From positions 1-21,843 of the IMG/VR virus record IMGVR_UViG_3300042459_000243: a DNA stretch of 21,843 nt; one strand, 5' to 3'. The position numbers and the translations under genes were made by a program. The notes beneath the pieces are model-generated. The model was not told where the DNA came from. It worked only from the letters and a program-made list of their open reading frames with translations, and ran no database searches. This DNA is from a virus. This document shows positions 10,301 to 15,312 of the stretch, one piece after another (the first letter of the stretch is position 1; every line of letters starts with the position of its first letter).

Positions 10301-11871
10301 ATGCCTGCTCTTCCAATTACGTGGAGTTTGTACCCTGGGTTTGCAATTCCAATACCTACATTGCCTGAAGCGGTTACAGAAAATTGACTTCCTTCAGCTT
10401 TACCGTAAGTAGTAATATGGCTAAATGATTTTGCTGGTGTTACCGAGTCGTAAACATACCCTAAACCTGCTGATTGATCTACAGCAATATCTCTACCGAT
10501 TAATATATTGCTATAATATTTTGATGAACTTAAATAAGTTGATTGTATAAATTGTACAACTGAACTATCTGAAACAATGTGTTGTTTATAAGAAGGACTA
10601 GATGTTCCAATTCCAACATTACCAGTGGAGGTAATACGCATTTTCTCAGATCCTTCTGTTGCAAAAGCAATAGCAGCCGAAACCCCAGTTCTTGGCTGAA
10701 TAAGTAAACTACCTGCAGAATATCCAAAACCACTATTAGTTGTTCCAATTATGGCTTTTATCGAAGACGAAGGAATCGCTGTGCTTATTAAGTTGTTTAA
10801 AATTATTCCAAGATTTGCGCCAGGTGCACCAACATTTATTGGTCCAGAAACTGTTAAAAGATAGTCAGGAGTTGAGGTTCCAATTCCCACATTCCCAGAC
10901 GAAGTGATACGCATTCTTTCAGAAGCACTTGTTAAAACCCTAAAATTATCATTACCAACTATAGCTTCAGTTGATGTTCCTCTACCGCAATATAATGAAA
11001 GTTCATAATCAGATACTGTTCTTATTAAATTAGAGGCAGGAGCTCCTAATGTATCAAAAGCCAATGTACTACCCACTCCACCAATATGTAATTTATATGC
11101 TGGAGAAGTTGTTCCAATACCAACATTTGTGCCATTATCAAATATCAAGCTATTTCCAAGTGTAGTACTTCCAGTGAATTTAGGTACATAGTTTGTTGTT
11201 CCATTTGCATTAGCAGGTGTATATCCTAACCAACCAGCAATTGTTTTATTAACCCATAATGTTCCATTAAATCCTAATAAATGTCCATTAACTGGTGTTG
11301 TGGTTTTTAAATCGACATCGTGTAATTCATCAAGCTCAAATCCGTTTTGAACTTTAACAAATATCTCTCCGTTATTTGAGTTTACTCTTGTAACAATACC
11401 AATAAAAACTAAATGAGCTGGAGCATATGGTTTATTAGTTAATCCATAAATTAGATTTCCATTTGTGCCTAACCACACAGGGTCTCCTGCTGTAGCTCCA
11501 TTTGTGTTTAATCCTGCAAGTAAGCCTTCAGCTATAACATTACCAAATCCATTGGTAGAAACAGTAGAAGCCATCAATCCCATTGTTTTTGACGACGTAG
11601 CCTCTGAAGCATTCGATGCTAATCCTACAATCATATTTGTTCCATCAGCAGATGTAACATATACAGCCTGTCCTTTATTTATAGCAACTCCAGCTTTTAC
11701 TTGATGTTGTATATTAGAAGCTACTCCAGGAGCAACTCCTAAATCTGAAAGCATTTCTGATCCAGTTCTATATTTTATGATGCCACCATCGGATACTAAG
11801 AATTTATCAGTATCTGTGGTAGCATTATTTAAAGCTTCTAATTGAACTTCGCTTTTAAACTTTTGACTCAT
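4333..11871 (-). CDS. Giant tail fibre with 26 NVGIG repeats and S74 chaperone domain
   Basis: This 2512-residue protein is a trimeric-type receptor-binding fibre. Residues 1-50 contain TDTDKFLVSDGGIIKYRT, which resembles the N-terminal modules of the neighbouring adaptor proteins. Residues 51-220 form a distinct domain. From about residue 249 to 2352 the motif (G)NVGIGTxxP, commonly preceded by EKMRITSxG and followed by xKLxV, recurs 26 times at irregular spacing. A block beginning GTTNYV occurs at residue 224 and again at 1284. Just before the second copy, residues 1131-1275 hold a tryptophan-rich domain without repeats. The C-terminus is a peptidase S74 intramolecular chaperone: SDYRLKENV from S2409, GFIAHEVQEVIP, then a coiled coil. 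By family precedent it trimerises the fibre and cuts itself off before S2409, releasing about 104 residues. Confidence 0.92.
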   Translation of the reverse strand: MSQKFKSEVQLEALNNATTDTDKFLVSDGGIIKYRTGSEMLSDLGVAPGVASNIQHQVKAGVAINKGQAVYVTSADGTNMIVGLASNASEATSSKTMGLMASTVSTNGFGNVIAEGLLAGLNTNGATAGDPVWLGTNGNLIYGLTNKPYAPAHLVFIGIVTRVNSNNGEIFVKVQNGFELDELHDVDLKTTTPVNGHLLGFNGTLWVNKTIAGWLGYTPANANGTTNYVPKFTGSTTLGNSLIFDNGTNVGIGTTSPAYKLHIGGVGSTLAFDTLGAPASNLIRTVSDYELSLYCGRGTSTEAIVGNDNFRVLTSASERMRITSSGNVGIGTSTPDYLLTVSGPINVGAPGANLGIILNNLISTAIPSSSIKAIIGTTNSGFGYSAGSLLIQPRTGVSAAIAFATEGSEKMRITSTGNVGIGTSSPSYKQHIVSDSSVVQFIQSTYLSSSKYYSNILIGRDIAVDQSAGLGYVYDSVTPAKSFSHITTYGKAEGSQFSVTASGNVGIGIANPGYKLHVIGRAGIGQNTNGTATIDAYSGNAYFGCDGTQITINGSTNNVGIGTTSPTSRLEVFDGDASVTTSGSFSFFNSNRNFIPNTSGVSLGAYRFRGYSTGTTYQVGSQIYSFSQDAWTSTSTPGYLSFQTTPAGSTSPSEKMIITSAGNVGIGTSSPATKLQVDGAGYSFITGYDSGNRRVYIGLDSAGEPSIQGALSNGTARQLSLNPSGGNVGIGTSSPISASGYTGFTVYNPTTGGIIQTTNGTVDLRMQISATAGFLGTFSNHDLVVSSNSTEKMRITSAGNVGIGTSSPNFPLTVDRSNSYTLGLLNYNIGTPGEYSGVTFGYTGNSYQKGAIYFISRDGAGRGNLQFALEGSNDSSNVSTSNTKMTLTYEGNVGIGTSSPSQKLDVSGVAKANSFIFNASSGGGNWQIGSDGSIDSGKGMYIYNSLGDYRISIKENGNVGIGDTAPSDKFVINGRARINGANALAFGNSSGGYAQIAVSGATTGNLLFSTYDGVASGERMRITTTGNVGIGTTDINRKFVVGGSAGNSIIAIQDANSGYGLGDGFQLQLSSASDAYVRNYENTATIFHTNDTERMRITSAGNVGIGTTIPSAKLDVSGNIAATGIVSAGGKKLSLGILDINVNNQTQVRINTTIPFASGGADFTVNIKGFAYGSEQMVSLSLGWHYYLETFWSETIISNGAWSPTVSLAKDASGFVVIYLPSPPYWSKLYVESVYSSNYQANYSSGWTWTDANISDCTDVSVLTYKPLATSITGSSGSTAAISGTTNYVSKFTTASTLGNSLIYDNGTNVGIGTISPSEKLEVSSGDISIRRNTGTWGSLRFGTNEPGYLNAWAGVESDWEGVGVNVANLKFFTSFGSRNERMRITSTGNVGIGTTSPGAKIDIVGSYDALPARILRQATYGEILRIGRNGVSESASINYPADGVLAINTSGSERMRITSSGNVGIGTTSPAAKLDVVGDGRFSARVQVQGSNGAGTTQGGLLINYNANTSSRSWLVNNDYNVYGDFAILQSTTQTGSTFTDRIYIKNDGNIGIGTSTPTNRLHVLGGILNGAVATFSGQNNDRGLVISTFNSGNSDAGVLLNAQTALGVLAFATVGSERMRITSSGNVGIGTSSPTAKLEVAGTVLTTSTLGSTAGSYAIDHPGINTWKIGVTATNSSTFHIGNDTGGSFVNKILNITAGGNVGIGTTSPNGQLDVYSSVYQRLAIKYPSTYVTKLEVGGGSYIQQDAGNEELRLAQEYGSGKITFFTGATNTERMRITSSGNVGIGTTSPGSLLAVGFQNTSSELLRLGVNYDITNAQRGAITWHDGSGITGKIWTSYDGSSKTSMFFGGLYNSTYDQGTYLTIRGDGNVGIGTTSPITKLSVATVWSNGTDTPFISSQVDSETLNRIGTHVESTSTAATAMTFYTHPANNASSEKMRITSAGNVGIGTTSPTALLDIQPASGTSVLRVARTGGTDVRVAASITSTGGLIGTYTNSPFDIYTNSTSKVRVTETGNVGIGTTSPQSKLHVSASGESVVRIQDLDGTNQFLDIGHNGGASYFLSTNNTSNGSFTWYLYNGTTFTVPMYISPSGNVGIGTTAPNEKLHVYGTSVGVNIDGTTAARTYYNRSGDYIWSTGLRSGDTKFYIYDERSASRMVIDDSGNVGIGSTSPGNKLVVDYTTNGANGIVSRNLSTGGSAYAFVGAFNNSGNGIDLRSYPSTNLAFPSTSFVSSGSGQTGGMIITQAGGNPISLWTNGSEKMRVTSGGNIGIGTSTPSTNLEVKGTDSLVSPTIRVNHDTGIVAMSMDLICDVFSAAGIIDVGANNNTIFRRGSSDSMLIDGDGYIGINTSSPNARVHVRETIEGQRAMTIQVNENPLFGAGLINFENNAGSNVGSINYDGSSTSYNTSSDYRLKENVVKIDGALDRLKLLKPVNFNFINRPDIIVDGFIAHEVQEVIPAAVVGVKDELDKDGKPKYQGIDHSKIVPLLTAALQEAIDKITQLEERINKLENK
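4810..11129 (-). repeat. Array of 26 degenerate NVGIGTxSP-coding repeats
   Basis: Twenty-six copies of a short coding repeat lie inside the giant fibre gene. At DNA level most read, on the plus strand, as variants of CCAATACCTACGTTGCC. Copies are separated by about 55 to 110 codons of unlike sequence, so this is a protein-level repeat and not a tandem satellite. Departures from consensus include GIANP, GDTAP, GTTDIN and the last copy YIGINTSSP. The conserved cores could support recombination among copies. Confidence 0.85.
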
Positions 11872-11890
11872 ATAAATTTTATTTTATTTT

Positions 11891-13273
11891 TTATCCTATC
11901 TTAGTTACAAGTACTCTAATTGAATTTGCTGGAGCATTTCCAAAAGTAACTGTAACTACACTTGTCGATGTTCTTACAACATCTGCGTAAACGGTTTCAC
12001 TAGTAACAGTATCGTAAAGTTGTACAATTACATCTTTAGTTCCTAAACTATGAGTTACAGCTCCTGAAGCAGAAATTGTAGCAGCATAAGTGTTAGCACT
12101 ATTACTTGGCAAAGTTACGGTTTTTGTGTTAATTGCCGTAACGTGTCCTTCGGTCGATGTTGTAACAGAATCAATAGCAGTAAATGTACCTCCAAATCCA
12201 GGAGATGCAGTGCTTGTGTTGTTTGTTCTTGTAACTGCTGCGTGGTTAATTGTAACTGAACTATTTCCTGATTGGTTTGCAGTAAAGCTTCCACCACCAG
12301 ACATAACCGTTCCAGCTGTAACTGTTAAAGTACCATTACCAATATCACTTGTTAATGCAATTGTACCAGTAGCATCAGGAAGAGTAACTGTTCTATCTCC
12401 AGTTAATGTTCCAGCTAATAAAGTAAGTTCGTTACCATCAGCAGCATTACCTTCGAATATAACACCATTTGAAGTAGATACGGTCTCTACATTATTTGTA
12501 GTAGTTGTACCAACAACAGTTAAGTTACCAGCAATCACTACATCATTAGGTAATCCGATTTGAATTCCTCCAGATGAATGAGTTACCTCAATTTCATTTG
12601 TTGTTCCAGTAATGTTGATTGAGTCAGTACCCCCACTAGATGGAACAAGGTTAATAGAACTACCACCTGATATAGATGTATTAGTTAAATCATATGTTGT
12701 ATTTGTGTCTGTAGATGCTATCGTAATAGTATCAGTAGAAGCGTTTGTTGTAATTGTTACGTTGCTTCCTGCTTCAAATGTCAATGTATCATTATTGTTA
12801 TCTGCAACAACTGTTGTCTGACCAGATACTGCTACATTCTTAAATATAGCTTGAGAAGAACCTAAATCAGTATTTGTGATTATAGGGTCTGTACTTGTAC
12901 CGCCAATAGAGATACCAGTTCCAGCAGTTATAGAATATACAGCGTCTAATCCAGCTATATAATCGTATAATAAATCAGCAGTAACTAATCCAGTACCACC
13001 ATTAGCAACAACACTAGCAATATCCAAAGACAATGAAACATCACCTGTAGTACCATTTGTTACTATAAGTCTAGATTCTGTAGATGAAACAGCAGTTATA
13101 TCACCAACTGGAACCCAAGCAGATCCGTTGTAAACATAAAGCATTTTCACTCCAGTCGTAGAGTTATAATAAAGTTGTCCTTCTACTGGGCTAGACGGAG
13201 CTGTCCCTAAAGGGTGAATTACAGCATTCTGTAATTGATTTTTGCTTAAATTAAGATTACTTAAGTATACCAT
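11891..13273 (-). CDS. Tail fibre or virion adhesion protein
   Basis: The product has 460 residues. The N-terminus (about 1-60) has PSSPVEGQLYYNSTTG followed by YVYNGSAWVPVGD, a module I recognise from many phage fibre proteins. The long middle (60-390) is low in charge and rich in Thr, Ser, Gly, Asn and Val, with strand-like blocks such as DTLTFEAGSNVTITTN and GDRTVTLPDATGTIALTSD, typical of fibrous beta structure. The last 65 residues (from about 395) form a compact C-terminal module (VTHSLGTKDVIVQLYD ... SIRVLVTKIG) of a kind found at the tips of phage fibres. It lies 17 bases before the giant fibre, which is probably its partner. No lyase or hydrolase motif was seen, so binding is the likelier role. 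Confidence 0.8.
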   Translation of the reverse strand: MVYLSNLNLSKNQLQNAVIHPLGTAPSSPVEGQLYYNSTTGVKMLYVYNGSAWVPVGDITAVSSTESRLIVTNGTTGDVSLSLDIASVVANGGTGLVTADLLYDYIAGLDAVYSITAGTGISIGGTSTDPIITNTDLGSSQAIFKNVAVSGQTTVVADNNNDTLTFEAGSNVTITTNASTDTITIASTDTNTTYDLTNTSISGGSSINLVPSSGGTDSINITGTTNEIEVTHSSGGIQIGLPNDVVIAGNLTVVGTTTTNNVETVSTSNGVIFEGNAADGNELTLLAGTLTGDRTVTLPDATGTIALTSDIGNGTLTVTAGTVMSGGGSFTANQSGNSSVTINHAAVTRTNNTSTASPGFGGTFTAIDSVTTSTEGHVTAINTKTVTLPSNSANTYAATISASGAVTHSLGTKDVIVQLYDTVTSETVYADVVRTSTSVVTVTFGNAPANSIRVLVTKIG

Positions 13274-13281
13274 TTCTTTTT

Positions 13282-14001
13282 TTAGTTAAAATACGCTTTC
13301 CCTGAAAAGGTTGACGTAAAAGTTATTTTTATATTGTTTAGGTCTATGTATTGAACATCTCCAACAACAACGTTATTACCAGAATCAACTATCGTGACTG
13401 ATGGGTATTTATTTAAATTATGAGAAACACTCCAGGTATTTGATGCAACGACTTGATTATGTACGTAATTTTTATCTTTATTTTCAGATTTATTAAAATC
13501 AATTACTGAAAATAAATAGTCCTTATCTTCTTCTATACTAGAGTTACCCTGTATAAATTGCATTTGAACATATAAGAAATCGCTTTCGTCTATGTCTTCC
13601 TCTATAGATGTTATATTATATAAACCATATTTATTTATATTGTCTGATTTATGTAGTATTACTATAGAGTCATTTGTTCCAAGTAAAAAATCAGCTATAT
13701 ATTTATAACTCTTAGATGTTTTACTTATAAGTATTTCAGTTATACTTGAAAAATTTACAGTTGCACCTATTTCATCTTTAAATGATATCGTACCAGTAAG
13801 ACGCTCCTCAAATGGGTCTAGTGTTTGGTATGTAAACATTAATGAATTAGCAGAACGTATAGACTCGCTAGAGTTAAAGTAATCTGCTAATTTTATAGGT
13901 GTGAAGTTCTTCGTTTTATTGTAGAATCCAGAATCACTACCAATCCACTTGTCTCCGCCAGTAATATCTTCGTCTAAAACGTATGTACTTATTCTTGCCA
14001 T
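13282..14001 (-). CDS. Modular virion protein with shared N-terminal adaptor and fibre-tip module
   Basis: The product has 239 residues. Residues 1-45 (MARISTYVLDEDITGGDKWI, then GSDSG, TKNFTPIKLADYF) resemble the N-terminus of the protein at 20013-20333, suggesting a common docking segment. The middle, 50-165, is mixed and unrecognised. The end, from about residue 175 (NYVHNQVVASNTWSVSHNLN, then KYPSVTIVDSGNNVV and FSGKAYFN), matches a short beta module I recall from many phage tail proteins. It precedes the 460-residue fibre gene by eight bases, so these fibre genes are probably co-transcribed. A docking-plus-tip architecture suggests an adaptor or short fibre. Virion location is inferred from context. 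Confidence 0.75.
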   Translation of the reverse strand: MARISTYVLDEDITGGDKWIGSDSGFYNKTKNFTPIKLADYFNSSESIRSANSLMFTYQTLDPFEERLTGTISFKDEIGATVNFSSITEILISKTSKSYKYIADFLLGTNDSIVILHKSDNINKYGLYNITSIEEDIDESDFLYVQMQFIQGNSSIEEDKDYLFSVIDFNKSENKDKNYVHNQVVASNTWSVSHNLNKYPSVTIVDSGNNVVVGDVQYIDLNNIKITFTSTFSGKAYFN

Positions 14002-14003
14002 AA

Positions 14004-14141
14004 TTATTTTCCTTGACCTCTATACAATTTCTTGTAATTTTTACTATCCTTTAACTTTGAGGTTTTGCTTTTAGCGTGAACTCCTGGTCTACTAACTTTT
14101 ATTTTTTGTATCTTTTTTTCAGATCCTGCTGATTTCTTCAT
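14004..14141 (-). CDS. 45-residue basic phage protein
   Basis: This short reading frame fills the space between the adaptor protein and the endolysin. The product is 45 residues, with about 16 Lys or Arg. It contains VSRPGVHAKSKTSKLKDSKN and ends YKKLYRGQGK. I recall a near-identical pattern (RPGVHxKxxxSKxKxSKNYKKxYRGQG) in short proteins from many aquatic phages, always small, basic and uncharacterised. It starts at an ATG three bases before the endolysin's stop codon (14144-14146) and stops three bases before the ATG of the adaptor gene, so it fits tightly in the operon. Nucleic-acid binding or a minor virion role is possible. Confidence 0.75.
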   Translation of the reverse strand: MKKSAGSEKKIQKIKVSRPGVHAKSKTSKLKDSKNYKKLYRGQGK

Positions 14142-14143
14142 AT

Positions 14144-14608
14144 TTACTCTTTTATTTGAAAGTGCATCCAATCATAATTTTTCTCTCTACCTAAAGATAT
14201 AAACCCGTGTTTATAAAATATGTCAATCATATCTTTATACTCAGGTCTTGCAAATCTAGCTGTTTTAGAAGTTTCTTTTAATTGGTTTCTTCCTGGATCT
14301 AGGTCTATTGCAACTCCCCAAGAGTGAGTACTCCAATCATTACCACCTCTCATTTTTCTAAAGTTAAAGCATCCTCCGAATATATCTATCCCTAACTCTA
14401 CTATTTTTTTGTAACCATAAACTCTTACTAGTTCGTTAAATACTAATAAGAATTTATCCGCCACTAATTTATGACATCTCATCTTGTGAACCTGAGTATC
14501 TAAATCCCAAGCCAACCTCATAGGATATGGAAGATTTATTGTTACAAGATACCCATCTCCAGTAACATTTGGTTTCCCATATTTAGCTATCAGAGCCTTT
14601 GTTGTCAT
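14144..14608 (-). CDS. Endolysin, M15-family zinc peptidase
   Basis: This 154-residue enzyme should cut peptide cross-links of host peptidoglycan at the end of infection. It shows the VanY/M15 zinc-site signature STHSWGVAIDLDP (H95 and D102 as ligands) and KNYDWMHFQ near the end (H149 as the third ligand, D146 as the likely catalytic acid). FGGCFNFRKMRGG just before the first motif matches the usual M15_4 lead-in. There is no separate cell-wall-binding domain and no signal peptide, so export would need a holin. Its start overlaps the preceding membrane-protein gene by 26 bases, placing it third in a tight lysis module. Confidence 0.9.
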   Translation of the reverse strand: MTTKALIAKYGKPNVTGDGYLVTINLPYPMRLAWDLDTQVHKMRCHKLVADKFLLVFNELVRVYGYKKIVELGIDIFGGCFNFRKMRGGNDWSTHSWGVAIDLDPGRNQLKETSKTARFARPEYKDMIDIFYKHGFISLGREKNYDWMHFQIKE

Positions 14609-14765
14609 CTTGCTTTTTCTTAATTAATTCAATTGTCTTCATAATGGTATACACTATAGATGCCAATAAAAGAATTATCTTCAATGTATTTTCGACATTA
14701 GTAAAACTAATTGCCATTGCTACTGAGTTTAGTGTATATAGTTTCAAATCGCTAATTGACATCAT
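14583..14765 (-). CDS. Small single-membrane-span protein, holin or antiholin candidate
   Basis: The product has 60 residues from an ATG at 14765 (a second ATG follows at once at 14762). A hydrophobic helix at about residues 27-46 (NTLKIILLLASIVYTIMKTI) is followed by a polar charged tail (KKKQDDNKGSDS), a common holin-accessory or antiholin layout. The gene overlaps the upstream membrane-protein gene by 14 bases and the endolysin by 26 bases. I prefer this start to an in-frame GTG at 14804, which would lie deep inside the upstream gene. Its exact function cannot be read from sequence. Confidence 0.65.
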   Translation of the reverse strand: MMSISDLKLYTLNSVAMAISFTNVENTLKIILLLASIVYTIMKTIELIKKKQDDNKGSDS

Positions 14766-14955
14766 TTTTAAACTTAAATAGTCGTTCAACAATATTTGTA
14801 ACACCTTCTATAGTTATGTAAGATGTCGCAACAATCACCCAATCAGTAGATGTAAGAACCCCAGAGAATAATCCAGCTGAAGCTATAACAAATACAGTTA
14901 ATTTTCTACTAACCCACTTCTTCAAGTAAAGGTCTATTTTTTCGTTTCTACTCAT
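14752..14955 (-). CDS. Two-span membrane protein, likely holin
   Basis: The product has 67 residues. After a charged N-terminus (MSRNEKIDLYLKKW) come two hydrophobic segments, about residues 18-35 (KLTVFVIASAGLFSGVL) and 39-57 (WVIVATSYITIEGVTNIV), then a short charged tail. Small size, two spans and a place immediately upstream of a second membrane gene and an endolysin fit a class II-like holin. A membrane role is secure; a pore-forming role is inferred from neighbours. Confidence 0.7.
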   Translation of the reverse strand: MSRNEKIDLYLKKWVSRKLTVFVIASAGLFSGVLTSTDWVIVATSYITIEGVTNIVERLFKFKNDVN

Positions 14956-14982
14956 TATGAATATATATTTTTTTAAAAGAAA

Positions 14983-15231
14983 TTACCATAATTTAGTACA
15001 AGCTAAATGTCTAGGTGTTCCAGGTTTAGCTGTAGCACATTTATGTCTTGCGTGAAAATTCTTTTTTCTATCTCGATCTTTGTGTTTTGTGAAATCAGAG
15101 TAACCTTTTGCGCCAGCGTGAACCAAAGTTTCCTTTCCATTTACGCAATACTTCTTCATTATTTTTTTACCTGGCCTAGTTGATTTTCTAACTTCACCAC
15201 ACTTCATACTAGCTTTTACTGAACCTGCCAT
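14983..15231 (-). CDS. Small basic cysteine- and histidine-containing phage protein
   Basis: The product has 82 residues from an ATG at 15231. It is strongly basic, with cysteines at 11, 29, 65 and 78 and several histidines. The core NGKETLVHAGAKGYSDFTKH, then DRKKNFHARHK and the terminal LW, resembles a short family found in phages and large DNA viruses (DUF5754/DUF5872-like, recalled and not checked) of unknown function. The four cysteines could bind zinc, but no regular CxxC pairs are present. An in-frame TTG at 15261 would extend it, but that TTG lies inside the promoter element at 15259-15266. It is the first gene of the transcript containing the lysis module. Confidence 0.7.
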   Translation of the reverse strand: MAGSVKASMKCGEVRKSTRPGKKIMKKYCVNGKETLVHAGAKGYSDFTKHKDRDRKKNFHARHKCATAKPGTPRHLACTKLW

Positions 15232-15258
15232 AAATAAAATCTTTTTAATAAATCTTTG

Positions 15259-15266
15259 CAAAGATA
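15259..15266 (-). promoter_or_regulatory. Promoter -7 element TATCTTTG, leftward
   Basis: On the minus strand TATCTTTGCA lies 28 bases before the ATG at 15231 and matches TANNTTTG. It would drive the basic protein, lysis genes and possibly the fibre genes. It is divergent from the chaperonin promoter 17 bases away. The 16 bases TGCAAAGATACGAAAT around it also occur at 20357-20372. Confidence 0.65.
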
Positions 15267-15282
15267 CGAAATAAAAAAAGTG

Positions 15283-15290
15283 TATATTTG
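15283..15290 (+). promoter_or_regulatory. Promoter -7 element TATATTTG, rightward, for groEL-groES
   Basis: TATATTTGCA matches the Bacteroidota -7 element and sits 22 bases before the groEL ATG. A TTTG occurs at 15255-15258, but the 24-base spacing is longer than usual for a -33 box. The -33 region overlaps the leftward promoter element, so the two promoters may compete for polymerase. Confidence 0.65.
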
Positions 15291-15312
15291 CATTATAAAA
15301 AATATAAATTTT

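Noticed and set aside
4810-11129. CRISPR array or diversity-generating retroelement for the repeated DNA in the fibre gene
   Set aside because: Repeats are degenerate, irregularly spaced and in frame with a fibre protein; no Cas gene, reverse transcriptase or adenine-biased template repeat is present in the window.
12090-12563. 157-codon open frame on the plus strand
   Set aside because: It is antisense to the low-complexity fibre gene; its Val, Pro and Leu bias mirrors Thr, Asn and Gly codons of the real gene. The other plus-strand frames within 4333-13273 are the same kind of shadow.
14766-14804. GTG at 14804 as start of the one-span membrane protein
   Set aside because: It would lie 53 bases inside the upstream holin gene; ATG 14765 gives a normal short overlap.
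15232-15261. In-frame TTG at 15261 extending the small basic protein
   Set aside because: The TTG overlaps the leftward TATCTTTG promoter element; ATG 15231 is the sensible start.
15256-15312. Upstream in-frame TTG that would add 19 residues to GroEL
   Set aside because: The TTG lies before the TATATTTG element, so it would not be in the transcript, and GroEL proteins start close to the sequence following ATG 15313; residue numbers then match E. coli D52, D87 and D398.
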